NCBI GenBank assembly: GCA_016179105.1
Contig: JACOSB010000111.1
Location: forward strand, 1 to 42,942
Length of the DNA stretch: 42,942 nt
Direction: 5' to 3'
DNA from: Candidatus Acetothermia bacterium
GTDB lineage: Bacteria; Bipolaricaulota; Bipolaricaulia; RBG-16-55-9; DRXL01
In this document: positions 34,175 through 42,847 of the stretch, in pieces
Numbering within the stretch: the stretch's first letter is position 1
Layout: the number at the start of each line of letters is the position of its first letter
The notes under the pieces: generated by a model
Seen by the model: the letters and a program-made list of their open reading frames with translations, nothing else
Told to the model about the DNA's origin: nothing
Database searches by the model: none
Program-made: the position numbers and the translations under genes

Positions 34175-35399
34175 GGAGGCCATCGCCACGCTCAAACGCG
34201 GTGAGATGGTCATCATTGTCGATGATAAAGATCGCGAGAACGAGGGCGATCTCGTCTTCGCGGCCGAGCACGTCACCCCCGAGAAGATCAATTTCATGGC
34301 CAAGTATGCCCGCGGGCTCATCTGTATCTCGATGATGGGCGAGCGGCTGGACGAGCTCGGGCTTAAACCCATGGTCAACGGCGCCAACGACAGCAACGAG
34401 ACCAACTTCACGGTCTCAGTGGATGCCGACAAAGGAACGACGACGGGCATCTCGGCCTACGATCGCGACCGGACGATTCGAGTGCTGATTGACCCCGATA
34501 CCAAGCCGTCAGATTTAGTACAGCCGGGGCATATTTTTCCATTGCGCGCCAAGCCCGGGGGCATTTTGCGCCGCGCCGGGCATACGGAAGCCAGCGTCGA
34601 TCTCGCGCGGATCGCCGGGCTCTACCCAGCCGCTGTCATCTGCGAGATTATGAACGACGACGGGACGATGGCGCGATTGCCCGATCTGGAAAAATTTGCC
34701 CAACATCACGGTTTGATCATCATCAGCATCGAAGACTTGATTCGCTATCGTAGCCAGCGCGATCGTCTGATCGAGAAGATCGCCGTCGCAAAACTCCCCA
34801 CCAAAGTCGGGCTCTTTGAGATTCATGCCTACAAGAGTTTGGTCGACGGGAAAGAGCACATCGCGCTCGTCAAGGGCGAGGTCGCCGGGCATGACAATGT
34901 CTTAGTCCGTGTGCACTCCGAATGTCTGACTGGAGACATGCTCGGCTCGTTGCGCTGTGATTGCGGCCCACAACTGATGGAAGCCTTGCGAAGAATCGAA
35001 GAAGAGGGCCGAGGTGTCTTGCTCTATATCCGTCAAGAAGGGCGCGGGATTGGCCTGGGCAACAAAATTAAAGCCTATCACTTGCAAGACAACGGGCTGG
35101 ACACGGTCGAAGCGAATCGTCACTTGGGCTTCAAAGAAGATTTGCGCGACTACGGGATTGGCGCGCAGATTCTGAAAGACTTGGGGCTCTCCACGATGAG
35201 ACTTCTCACCAACAACCCGAAAAAAGTCTGGGGACTCGAAGGCTATGGCCTAGAGATCGTCGAGCAAATTCCGATCGCGATCAAGCCGAACCCGCACAAT
35301 TACCAATATCTCAAAGCCAAGAAAGACAAGCTGGGGCACAAGCTCGACCAGATTTTCGATCCCGAGGAGCATCCGGCCAAGCATGGGTCAACACGCTGA
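34155..35399 (+). CDS. ribBA: Bifunctional 3,4-dihydroxy-2-butanone-4-phosphate synthase/GTP cyclohydrolase II
   Basis: The 414-residue fusion supplies both branches of riboflavin synthesis. Residues 1-200 are the RibB domain with [36 protein letters not shown] and [15 protein letters not shown]. Residues from about 205 on are the RibA domain with the zinc site [17 protein letters not shown] and [21 protein letters not shown] precedes ATG 34155, which lies inside ribE, and the stop lies inside ribH. No ribD is present in the window. Confidence 0.97.
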   Translation: MPLAKIEEAIATLKRGEMVIIVDDKDRENEGDLVFAAEHVTPEKINFMAKYARGLICISMMGERLDELGLKPMVNGANDSNETNFTVSVDADKGTTTGISAYDRDRTIRVLIDPDTKPSDLVQPGHIFPLRAKPGGILRRAGHTEASVDLARIAGLYPAAVICEIMNDDGTMARLPDLEKFAQHHGLIIISIEDLIRYRSQRDRLIEKIAVAKLPTKVGLFEIHAYKSLVDGKEHIALVKGEVAGHDNVLVRVHSECLTGDMLGSLRCDCGPQLMEALRRIEEEGRGVLLYIRQEGRGIGLGNKIKAYHLQDNGLDTVEANRHLGFKEDLRDYGIGAQILKDLGLSTMRLLTNNPKKVWGLEGYGLEIVEQIPIAIKPNPHNYQYLKAKKDKLGHKLDQIFDPEEHPAKHGSTR

Positions 35400-35850
35400 G
35401 GGTTCCTTGGAGGCGAAGGGTTTTAAGATCGCGATCGTCGTGAGCCGCTTCAACACAGCGATCACGAAAAATTTGCTGGCCGGAGCCGAGCGTAGGCTGA
35501 TTCAGTGTGGCGTTGCCGTGAAAGATTTGGATATTTTCTGGGTGCCCGGCTCGTTCGAGATTCCAAGAGTCGTCAAAACTTTGGCTGAGACTGAAAAATA
35601 TGACGGAATTCTCCCCTTGGGCTGCGTGATTCGCGGGGAGACGCCGCACTTTGAATACATTGCGAGAGAAGTCTCTCATGGCTTGATGCGGCTTTCTCTG
35701 GAGTATGAGACACCGATTGTCTTCGGTGTGCTCACGACGGACACAGTCGAGCAAGCGAGTGCTCGTGCCGGTTTAAAGTCTAACAAGGGCGCTGAAGCCG
35801 CCGAGAGCTTGGTTGAAGTGATCAATTTACTCAAGAACATCGAGAAGTAA
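35383..35850 (+). CDS. ribH: 6,7-dimethyl-8-ribityllumazine synthase
   Basis: RibH condenses the products of the two RibBA branches into lumazine. The 155-residue protein has [20 protein letters not shown], the [11 protein letters not shown] motif, the [19 protein letters not shown] block with the catalytic His, and [15 protein letters not shown]. It overlaps ribBA by 17 nt. The order ribE-ribBA-ribH forms a short translationally coupled operon. Confidence 0.97.
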   Translation: MGQHAEGSLEAKGFKIAIVVSRFNTAITKNLLAGAERRLIQCGVAVKDLDIFWVPGSFEIPRVVKTLAETEKYDGILPLGCVIRGETPHFEYIAREVSHGLMRLSLEYETPIVFGVLTTDTVEQASARAGLKSNKGAEAAESLVEVINLLKNIEK

Positions 35851-35936
35851 CCTCAACCAGTGTCGGCTCTGATTTTCAACGTTTTTGCACAATAAACTAA
35901 GCTCAATCCAAAGAGTTCTTGGAGAGAAATAAAGTT

Positions 35937-36677
35937 ATGACCCGCAAACGCTCTATCAAGCCCGGCGAAGTCGTCGCCGACACAAAAGAGTTTGACACGC
36001 ATATCAAGAAAATAGTCCCGCGCTATGACGAGTTGCACGAAGCCGTCTTGCGCAGCATCCCCCCGGATCTTTCCGGCAAACCAAAAATTCTCGAACTCGG
36101 TTGCGGCACCGGAGAACTTACTCGCAAAGTGCTCGACTACTATCCCAAAGCGCAGGTGATTGGAGTCGACTACTCCTCACGAATGCTGGCCGAGGCACAC
36201 AAAAAGCTCGATCGGTACGGGCATCGCCTCGACTTGCGACGAGGAAATTTTGCAGAAGTTGACTTTCCGAATGATCTGGATGTCGTCATCTCAACCTTGG
36301 CAATTCACCATCTCACCGACCCACAAAAGCTCGAACTCTTCAAGAAAATTTATCAATATCTTAAATGCGAAGGCTGGTTCGCGAACGGCGACGTCACGCT
36401 CTTTGAGTCCAATCGCCACGCACTCTTACCCCTGCGGGTGCGTGAGGAACAGGCTGCGGCGGCGGGCTACAAACTCAACATCCTCGACGAAGAAACGGCC
36501 TCCGGCAGCGGCGATTATCCGGCGACTCTGAAGACACAACTCAATTTGCTGGAGATCGCGGGCTTTCAGAAGATCGACGTGATATGGAAGTTTTATCAGT
36601 TTGCAGTCTACGGCGGCTTCAAGCACTGCGAGCCAAAAGAAGAAGTCGAATACGATATCTCCATGCCGGATTTTTGA
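35937..36677 (+). CDS. Class I SAM-dependent methyltransferase
   Basis: The 246-residue protein starts at ATG 35937 behind GGAGAG. It has motif I ILELGCGTGELTRKV, the acidic loop VIGVDYSSRML, and DVVISTLAIHHLTDPQK as motif II/III of the Rossmann methyltransferases. The C-terminal half (YQFAVYGGFK) resembles the small-molecule methyltransferases of the UbiE/TehB-like groups. Substrate is not inferable from sequence or neighbours. Confidence 0.85.
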   Translation: MTRKRSIKPGEVVADTKEFDTHIKKIVPRYDELHEAVLRSIPPDLSGKPKILELGCGTGELTRKVLDYYPKAQVIGVDYSSRMLAEAHKKLDRYGHRLDLRRGNFAEVDFPNDLDVVISTLAIHHLTDPQKLELFKKIYQYLKCEGWFANGDVTLFESNRHALLPLRVREEQAAAAGYKLNILDEETASGSGDYPATLKTQLNLLEIAGFQKIDVIWKFYQFAVYGGFKHCEPKEEVEYDISMPDF

Positions 36678-36680
36678 GAT

Positions 36681-36700
36681 AAACCGCCAAGACGCCAAGA
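36681..36700 (+). repeat. Post-stop GCCAAG repeat behind the methyltransferase
   Basis: AAACCGCCAAGACGCCAAGA starts 3 nt after the methyltransferase TGA, in the same orientation as that gene. It has two GCCAAG units at 9-nt spacing and is the cleanest copy in the window. Confidence 0.7.
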
Positions 36701-36764
36701 AAATTTTGTACCGGCGCGAAATTAGATCTACGCTCACAGAGTCTCATCAAGTAAAGGAGCAACT

Positions 36765-37205
36765 ATGTCCGAAATTTTTTCAGATTTGAAAAAACCCGTG
36801 GAGGGTGGCGATGGCATTTTCGTGATTCGTAACCGTGACGGAAGCAACCCGCGCAAGTGGAACGGGATTCAGTACAAAGTCGGGATGTCCGCCAAGAACG
36901 TCGGCTCAAAAAAACTCTCCATGAATGTCGCCACTATCCCGCCCGGCGGTGTTGCGTACGCGCACATTCACGTCGACTTCGAAGTCATGCTCTACATATT
37001 GCAAGGCCGCGTACGGCATGAGTACGGGCCGGGGCTAAAAAAATCCATCGAGAACGGATCGGGAGATTTTATCTACATCGAGCCCGGCGTTCCGCACGAA
37101 GTTTTCAATATGAGCAAGACTGAGCCTGTGGTCGCGGTCGTCGCTCGCTCGGACGCCGACGAGTGGGAGCACATCATTCCCTACGATCGCAAGAGTGAAA
37201 AGTAG
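36765..37205 (+). CDS. Cupin domain protein
   Basis: The 146-residue protein is a single cupin barrel. Motif 1 is GGVAYAHIHVDFEVMLYILQGRVRHEYG, with two His and the Glu of the metal site, and motif 2 is GDFIYIEPGVPHEVFNMS with the third His. AAAGGAG precedes ATG 36765. Such proteins are metal-dependent isomerases, oxygenases or binding proteins. It converges with the cyclase-family gene, whose substrate could be related, but no pathway can be stated. Confidence 0.85.
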   Translation: MSEIFSDLKKPVEGGDGIFVIRNRDGSNPRKWNGIQYKVGMSAKNVGSKKLSMNVATIPPGGVAYAHIHVDFEVMLYILQGRVRHEYGPGLKKSIENGSGDFIYIEPGVPHEVFNMSKTEPVVAVVARSDADEWEHIIPYDRKSEK

Positions 37206-37210
37206 ATGGT

Positions 37211-37990
37211 TTAAGCCGGAGCGATCGCCAGCACTCGCAACGGGCTTCCGCTTCCATCGACGATTTTCAGCGGTGCGGCGATGACGATCGCACCCGTGGG
37301 CGGCAATTGATCCAAGTTGCAGAGACTGGCCAGCCCAAATTTTCCCGCTCCGTGCATGATCGAGTGACTGGGAAAGGGCAAGTCAAACGTGCCTGCTTGT
37401 CCGGCATCGGTGCCCACCGCCTCGACGCCGACCCCCAGCACATCTCGTTCTTTGGCCAAAAACTCTGAGGCAGATCGGTGAAAGCCGGGGTTATGTGGGC
37501 CGTCTTTACTTATATTCAGAAAATCTTTCGAGTCAGCCCGCTTGCTCCAGTCGGTGCGCACCAGGACCCACGAGTTTGCGGGGATGCGACCATACTGAGC
37601 TTCCCACACGAGAATGCGCTCGCGAGTTAAGAGAAAATCCGGATTCGCGGCAGCTTCGCGGCTGACGTCGATCACGCAAGCGGGGCCGACGAAGCGACGT
37701 GCCGGAATGGTCTCACAGGTATTGTTAGAAAGGTCTTTGCCCGTGATCCAGTGTACAGGGGCGTCGAAGTGAGTGCCGGTATGCTCTCCCACGTTAATAG
37801 TATTCCAGTACCAGGCCGGCCCTTTCGCGTCGTAGCGCGAGATCGTCTGCATCGAGAAGCCGGGCGAGGAAGCAAACATAGGCGGCAACTCGATCACGGG
37901 CGTCTTCGGGCCCAGCGGACGAGTTAGGTCGATGAGTTTGAGCCGGCCTGCGTTGAGTTCGTCTATCAGTTGTATTAGCACGTTCGACAT
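37211..37990 (-). CDS. Cyclase family protein (kynurenine formamidase-like)
   Basis: The 259-residue protein has the metal-binding family motif GEHTGTHFDAPVHW (HxGTHxDxPxH), plus ELPPMFASSPGF and the C-terminal GAIVIAAPLKIVDGSGSPLRV block. This family includes arylformamidases, isatin hydrolases and polyketide cyclases. A GGAGGTCATC ribosome site lies directly before ATG 37990. It follows the two TPP-enzyme genes on the same strand, with a repeat element as spacer, so the three are probably one operon. Confidence 0.85.
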   Translation of the reverse strand: MSNVLIQLIDELNAGRLKLIDLTRPLGPKTPVIELPPMFASSPGFSMQTISRYDAKGPAWYWNTINVGEHTGTHFDAPVHWITGKDLSNNTCETIPARRFVGPACVIDVSREAAANPDFLLTRERILVWEAQYGRIPANSWVLVRTDWSKRADSKDFLNISKDGPHNPGFHRSASEFLAKERDVLGVGVEAVGTDAGQAGTFDLPFPSHSIMHGAGKFGLASLCNLDQLPPTGAIVIAAPLKIVDGSGSPLRVLAIAPA

Positions 37991-38000
37991 GATGACCTCC

Positions 38001-38026
38001 TGGCGTTCTTGGCGCCTTGGCGGTTT
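38001..38026 (-). repeat. Post-stop GCCAAG repeat between TPP enzyme and cyclase genes
   Basis: On the minus strand AAACCGCCAAGGCGCCAAGA, then ACGCCA, begins inside the TAA of the TPP-beta gene and ends right before the GGAGG of the cyclase gene. The whole 35-nt spacer is thus repeat plus ribosome site. Orientation matches the upstream gene. Confidence 0.7.
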
Positions 38027-38612
38027 AAGATATTTTGCCTCTGTGTTTGCGTAAATCCCGCAAGTAGCGTTGAAACTGAAAACGGTTTTCGAGCAACGGT
38101 AAGTCCGTGACGAAGGCGGATGGTCCCTTCGCTTCGACTTTGGCCACGATCGTCGCCAGTTCGTTGGCTGAGAGTGCTTGGCTAAACGCCGACGTGAATT
38201 CCTCGAGAGTATGCACGGTCGCTGTGCGCGAAATCCCCGAAGCCGAGGCTATTTGGGCAATATCGCTGCCCGTAGACGTAGCCGTTGGGAACCCGCCAAC
38301 CGAGAGCAGACTCTCGTTGTCGAAAACAATGTGAATGAGATTTTTGGGATGATAGCGGGCCATCGTTGTCAAACTTCCTAAGTTCATCAAGATGGAACCA
38401 TCGCCATCGAGCACGATCACTTTGAGCTCAGGCCGACTGAGAGCAATGCCCAGTCCCATCGAAGAAGCTAATCCCATCGCATGTTGCAGATAGAAAAAAT
38501 TTGGTCGATGCCCCAAGGATTGAAGCTCGGCCGCGACGGCGCCCATGATCGTCACGACGATATGTTTTTCAAGAGACGGGTAAATCGCTTTGAGCGCGTC
38601 AATACGTAGCAT
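38025..38612 (-). CDS. TPP-dependent decarboxylase beta subunit (sulfopyruvate/phosphonopyruvate type)
   Basis: The 195-residue protein is a lone TPP-binding (PP) domain. The cofactor motif is GDGSILMNLGSLTTMARY with the GDG...NLG spacing, and it continues LIHIVFDNESLLSVGGFPT. AMGLASSMGLGIALS precedes it, as in ComE/phosphonopyruvate decarboxylase. The start is set at ATG 38612 (TGATG overlap with the alpha stop, GGGAGG 4 nt upstream); ATG 38615 is equally readable. Together with the alpha subunit it should form one active decarboxylase. Confidence 0.82.
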   Translation of the reverse strand: MLRIDALKAIYPSLEKHIVVTIMGAVAAELQSLGHRPNFFYLQHAMGLASSMGLGIALSRPELKVIVLDGDGSILMNLGSLTTMARYHPKNLIHIVFDNESLLSVGGFPTATSTGSDIAQIASASGISRTATVHTLEEFTSAFSQALSANELATIVAKVEAKGPSAFVTDLPLLENRFQFQRYLRDLRKHRGKIS

Positions 38613-39124
38613 CATTCCTCCCACATGAGATCACGACAAAGCAAGAGTGCCACGGGTTTGAGCGACGACTCGGTCAGTGTTTGTGCTTTCTTGATACGCC
38701 GCGCGACGTGTATTGGGTCATCGAGACGCACGTAGGGAATGCGCAGAGCTCGCAACAATGGCTCAGTCACGCCACCGCCCTCAGTCTGCCAGGGGTCTCG
38801 CTCCCCGAATTCTCCGCGATAGCTAATCAGCATCAAAAGTGGGATTTTATACAGATGCGCCAGCGAGACGATCCCGTTGATGCTCGCCAAAAATCCGTGA
38901 TTCTGCATGAGCATCGCGGACTTGACCCCGGCCAAGTGTGCACCCGCTGAGATGCCGACCCCCTCTTCTTCTTTGGCCAGACGTACCACGGTCATCTCCG
39001 GGTCTTCGTCGGCCAAGCGAATGAGATGCACCAGCCACGTCTCCGGAAGAGCCGAGATCAAACTAATGTTGCACGCCTTCAACGCATCATAGATAATCTG
39101 AGAGTTTTTTAACGAGACAGGCAT
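38612..39124 (-). CDS. TPP-dependent decarboxylase alpha subunit (sulfopyruvate/phosphonopyruvate type)
   Basis: The 170-residue protein is a lone pyrimidine-binding (Pyr) domain. The catalytic Glu lies in RLAKEEEGVGISAGAHLAGV, followed by SAMLMQNHGFLASINGIVSL and IPLLMLISYRGEFGERDPWQ. The split alpha/beta form with these motifs is that of sulfopyruvate decarboxylase (ComD) and phosphonopyruvate decarboxylase. No gene for coenzyme M or phosphonate synthesis is adjacent, so the 2-oxo acid substrate is uncertain. Confidence 0.82.
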   Translation of the reverse strand: MPVSLKNSQIIYDALKACNISLISALPETWLVHLIRLADEDPEMTVVRLAKEEEGVGISAGAHLAGVKSAMLMQNHGFLASINGIVSLAHLYKIPLLMLISYRGEFGERDPWQTEGGGVTEPLLRALRIPYVRLDDPIHVARRIKKAQTLTESSLKPVALLLCRDLMWEE

Positions 39125-39211
39125 ATCGCCCCCTTCAGATCTTCCCAGAAACTATAGGCGAATTCCCTGCCACTCTCCAGCTCTTGACTAAAGCACCTGA
39201 TAAGTCTGTTT

Positions 39212-40111
39212 TTATAAACCTAAGAGCTTTTGTGCGTTCTTGTAGGCGATCTTCTCGGCGGTCTGCGGGGTCAATTGCCCTAGCACGGACCTGTAGTAGG
39301 GTATCAATTGATCGAGCAGTAAGTATCTATCGTTGTTGAGGTCAATCCCAAAGAGAACTCGGTCAGCAAATTCCTCGAACACGGATTTCCAGTCACTCTT
39401 CAGGCTCCCATCGCTGTTCGTCAAGGTCTGATCCTCGATCGGCCTGCCTCTTTGAAAGTAGGGGTTGCGAGATGAGATATCTACATAGAGATTTGGATGC
39501 TTTCTCAGAATGTCGCGGACCAGAGACGGTGGACCATCTCCCATATGTGCCCAAATGATAATCGCGTTGCGATTGTGGTCTGCCCCGCGCTCCAACTCAG
39601 TACTGAATTCAAACTCGACATGCACGGTGACCGGAACCTTGCGGCTGGCAGCCAGGTCATAAATTTGAAGTGCGACAGGGCCATCGGCGGGATAGTTATT
39701 GCCTGGTACATTAGGCCCTGACATATGCCTCAAAGAAATCTCGCCTATCCCGCGTCTGGCTTTGCTATCTAATTGCTGCTCAATCAAACGGACTGTATCT
39801 CCGTTCAATACTTGTCGGTTTGTTTGGGGGTCAGTGGGATACCCAAAGGGAAATACAAAGTTTGGATTTTGCGTCTCCGCAGCGAGCACGACGTTCGTGT
39901 CAGTGGCTGGCGGTCCGAGCAGAACAGCTCTCGACAGTCCGGCTTTCTGTACAACCTTGATCAGATCTGAAAGTGAGAGCGAGCTTGTTTGGTGCAAGTG
40001 AACATCGAACAGCGGGCCTGTGTAGCTAGGCCCAGCTCCGGCGGAGTAGGCCAGCAGTACCCCTGGAAGTAATAGGGCTGCAGAGAGTTTGGCGATGAAT
40101 GTCCAACGCAT
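39212..40111 (-). CDS. Secreted amidohydrolase family 2 protein
   Basis: The 299-residue protein has a signal peptide (residues 1 to about 25) and an amidohydrolase-2 TIM barrel. Metal ligands appear intact: FDVHLHQ (HxH), VTVHVEFEFS, IIIWAHMGDG and VLFGIDLN (Asp). It is a close paralogue of the gene upstream: long blocks such as FEEFADRVLFG and DGSLKSDWKSVFEEFADR match with few changes. The substrate, probably a small aromatic or lactone compound by family, is unknown. Confidence 0.82.
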   Translation of the reverse strand: MRWTFIAKLSAALLLPGVLLAYSAGAGPSYTGPLFDVHLHQTSSLSLSDLIKVVQKAGLSRAVLLGPPATDTNVVLAAETQNPNFVFPFGYPTDPQTNRQVLNGDTVRLIEQQLDSKARRGIGEISLRHMSGPNVPGNNYPADGPVALQIYDLAASRKVPVTVHVEFEFSTELERGADHNRNAIIIWAHMGDGPPSLVRDILRKHPNLYVDISSRNPYFQRGRPIEDQTLTNSDGSLKSDWKSVFEEFADRVLFGIDLNNDRYLLLDQLIPYYRSVLGQLTPQTAEKIAYKNAQKLLGL

Positions 40112-40156
40112 TTGCCTATCACTCCTTCCAAAGATTTAGCCTCGGTATCGAGGTAG

Positions 40157-41059
40157 CTATTTGGCTAAACCCAAGAACTTTTGCACGTTCTTATAGCCGA
40201 TCTTCTCAGCAGTCTGCGTAGTGAGTTGGCCAAGAACGGACCTGTAATAGCTCACCAATTGATCGACATCCAGGAATTGGCCCCCGGCGCCGCCGATGTC
40301 GGTGCCGTACAGAATGCGGTCAGCAAATTCTTCGAAAACCGATTCCCAATCGCTCTTCAAGGAACCGTCCGTGTTTGTCAGCGACTGGTCCTGAATCGGT
40401 CTACCCCTCTGCATGTAGGGGTTGCGGGCTGAGATATCCACGTAGAGATTAGCATGTTTTTTCAGCATCTCGCGGATGAGAGTTGGCTGACCATCTCCCA
40501 TGTGTGCCCATATGATAGTCGCGTTGCGATTGTGGTCGAGCGCTCGCTCCAACTCGGCGCTGTATTCAAACTCGACGTGCACGGTCACAGGGACTTTGCG
40601 GCTGGCGGCTAGGTCATAAATCTGGAGCGCGATTGGGTCATCGGCGGGGATCGCGTTTAGGGGCATATTGGGATTTGCACCCGCCCGCAGAGAAAGTTCT
40701 CCCACTCCCCGCATGACCCCCGTATCGAACTGCTGCTTGATAAGCTCCAGCGTAGTGGCTGTGAGCTGCCCGGTGTGTGAGTCTCTCCCGCCAGGCTGGG
40801 CGAAGGGGAAGACAAAATCTGAGTTCTGTTTCTGTAGTGAGAGTAGAGTCGCCGCATCGCCGAAAAGAACAATCCCCGACAAATCTGCTTTTCGGAAGAG
40901 CGAGAGCAGATCTGGGGGAGATATTGACATTGTGAGATGGGAGTGTGCATCCAATAAAGAGCCCGTGTAACTAGGGCCAACGCCGGCTGGTTGCACAAAC
41001 AGTGTTCCCAAGACTAAGACAGCGAGAGTGAATTGCGCGATGAGCCTCCAGTAAATCAT
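40157..41059 (-). CDS. Secreted amidohydrolase family 2 protein, paralogue
   Basis: The 300-residue protein starts at ATG 41059 behind GGGAG; the longer reading from 41134 has no site. It has a signal peptide (residues 1 to about 24), then LDAHSHL (HxH), VTVHVEFEYS, TIIWAHMGDG and LYGTDIGG (Asp). It lies 45 nt upstream of its paralogue on the same strand and is the likely older or parallel copy of a tandem duplication. Both keep all visible metal ligands. Confidence 0.82.
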   Translation of the reverse strand: MIYWRLIAQFTLAVLVLGTLFVQPAGVGPSYTGSLLDAHSHLTMSISPPDLLSLFRKADLSGIVLFGDAATLLSLQKQNSDFVFPFAQPGGRDSHTGQLTATTLELIKQQFDTGVMRGVGELSLRAGANPNMPLNAIPADDPIALQIYDLAASRKVPVTVHVEFEYSAELERALDHNRNATIIWAHMGDGQPTLIREMLKKHANLYVDISARNPYMQRGRPIQDQSLTNTDGSLKSDWESVFEEFADRILYGTDIGGAGGQFLDVDQLVSYYRSVLGQLTTQTAEKIGYKNVQKFLGLAK

Positions 41060-41210
41060 CTCGATCTCCCTTCCAGCGCTTGGCTGAGTCTTCGATGGCT
41101 TCAGCATTAAATAAGGAATGAAGTAGAAATTCAATCCCCGTCTCGTAGAAATAGAGTAAAACTCGGTATGTCATCCGACATGAGCATAATCGACTCAGAA
41201 GACCATTGTT

Positions 41211-41240
41211 TTGTTTTGCGATCGTGTTGCGCCGTATACT
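41211..41240 (+). promoter_or_regulatory. Possible promoter of the LVIVD propeller gene
   Basis: TTGTTT (41211-41216) and TATACT (41235-41240) are 18 nt apart on the plus strand in the 315-bp gap between divergent genes. Transcription would start about 130 nt before ATG 41375. A CTAGTACT at about 41240 and AGTACTAG at about 41341 are inverted copies flanking the leader. The rest of the gap shows no gene. Confidence 0.4.
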
Positions 41241-41374
41241 CTAGTACTCCGACAACTTTACTTGGATGGGTCAAGTTGGTTAATTTCGCTCTTGTCATCG
41301 ACGTTCACAACATCACAACCCATCAATTTCAAGTAGCTGAAGTACTAGCATGACTCTTGAAGAGCGAGGTCTTT

Positions 41375-42802
41375 ATGGATCAACTGAAGATAGTAGCCGT
41401 GGCAGTGCTCGGTCTACTCTTGATTATTTCGTTCGAATTTTTTCACAAATCACCCAGTAACGTTCAATTGGTGGGATACAACGATTTGCTCGCACGTGGC
41501 ATGAACGCAGCCTTGGCCATCGCCGGAAACTATGTCTATGTCGGCTCGCGCACGGAGGGTGAGACCCATCAGAACGCAGGTGTACTCATCGTCGATGTCT
41601 CTGACCCAAGCAGACCCAAGATTGTCGGACAGATCAAAGCGCCCGATGAAGCTCTCTTGGGAATGACCTCACGTGAACTCAGAGCCGTGCCCGACAAAAA
41701 ATTACTGATTGTGCTTAACTTCTCGTGCAGCACTGCGATTCACGCGTGCACTCGGGATAAGAATCGCTTCCCCAACACCGGCGGAGCCGCTGAGAAAGAT
41801 AATCTTAAATTTTACAATCTCTCGGACCCGGTCAATCCGAAACTCATCAGCACTTATGACTTCGGCACTTTCCCCGGCAACACGCAAAACCCCGCCAAGC
41901 CGCACGAGTTTTTTCTCTGGAGAGACCCCAAGAATTCAGATCGCATCTTGCTCTACTTCTCGACGCCCGGCGGGCCTCCGGCGTTGAAAGTGCTCGACGC
42001 GAGCGACCCCAAAAACATCACGCTCGTCGCAAGCTGGGATGCCCAAGTCGATGGCGGACTCCAAGAAAAACGCGGCGATCCCGACGGAGCTGCGCTGCAC
42101 TCGCTATCCGTTTCTGATGACGGCAAGATCGCCTATCTCTCCTATCTAGGCGCAGGTTTTTTTATGATTGATACGAGCGAGATCGCTGAGGGAAAACCTA
42201 ATCCCAAGATTCATTTGCTGACTCCGATCGAGAATCGGGTCGATTACGCGCCGCCATATCCGCCGGAGAATCACAGCGCGGTCAAAATCCCTAATCGTGA
42301 CATTGTTATCACGACGGATGAAGTCTATCCCAAGCCGACGGCCGACGGCTGCCCGTGGGGTTGGATGAGACTGATCGACATTAAAGACGTGAAGCGACCC
42401 AAGATTGTCGGCGAGTACAAGCTGCCCGAGAACGACGAAAAGCAATGCCCGAAGGACGGTGGGCCTGTGGGCATCACATTTACATCTCACAACCCAACGC
42501 TCACAGAGGACTTAGCGCTCGTCACGTGGCACGCGGGAGGACTTCAAATTATTGATACGACTGACCCGGCGCATCCGAAACAAGTCGGAGTTTTCTATCC
42601 TGAACCCTTGCCCAAAGTTGGCGTCGAAGACCCGGCGCTCGGCGGCCATCCCATCGCGATGTGGAGTTACCCGGTCATCAAGGACGGACTGATCTACCTC
42701 ATCGACATCCGCAACGGGCTTTATATCTTGCGCTACACCGGGCCCTATGCTGACCAAGTCAACAAGCTTAAATTTTTGGAGGGAAACTCCAGTTTGAGAT
42801 AA
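41375..42802 (+). CDS. Membrane-anchored LVIVD-repeat beta-propeller protein
   Basis: The 475-residue protein starts at ATG 41375 (MDQLKIVAVAV); the TTG at 41357 is less likely. One N-terminal membrane helix (about residues 5-22) precedes repeated blades of the LVIVD type: VLIVDVSDPSRPKIVG, LKFYNLSDPVNPKLIS, ALKVLDASDPKNITLV, MRLIDIKDVKRPKIVG and LQIIDTTDPAHPKQVG. Cysteines at SCSTAIHACTRDK and DGCPWGW could form disulfides outside the cell. It resembles selenium-binding-protein-like and LVIVD surface propellers of unknown function. It is a second anchored propeller besides that at 295. Confidence 0.78.
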   Translation: MDQLKIVAVAVLGLLLIISFEFFHKSPSNVQLVGYNDLLARGMNAALAIAGNYVYVGSRTEGETHQNAGVLIVDVSDPSRPKIVGQIKAPDEALLGMTSRELRAVPDKKLLIVLNFSCSTAIHACTRDKNRFPNTGGAAEKDNLKFYNLSDPVNPKLISTYDFGTFPGNTQNPAKPHEFFLWRDPKNSDRILLYFSTPGGPPALKVLDASDPKNITLVASWDAQVDGGLQEKRGDPDGAALHSLSVSDDGKIAYLSYLGAGFFMIDTSEIAEGKPNPKIHLLTPIENRVDYAPPYPPENHSAVKIPNRDIVITTDEVYPKPTADGCPWGWMRLIDIKDVKRPKIVGEYKLPENDEKQCPKDGGPVGITFTSHNPTLTEDLALVTWHAGGLQIIDTTDPAHPKQVGVFYPEPLPKVGVEDPALGGHPIAMWSYPVIKDGLIYLIDIRNGLYILRYTGPYADQVNKLKFLEGNSSLR

Positions 42803-42847
42803 ATTCAGGACTTTCGCGGTTGAGTTTATGAACAGTAAGATAGGGGT

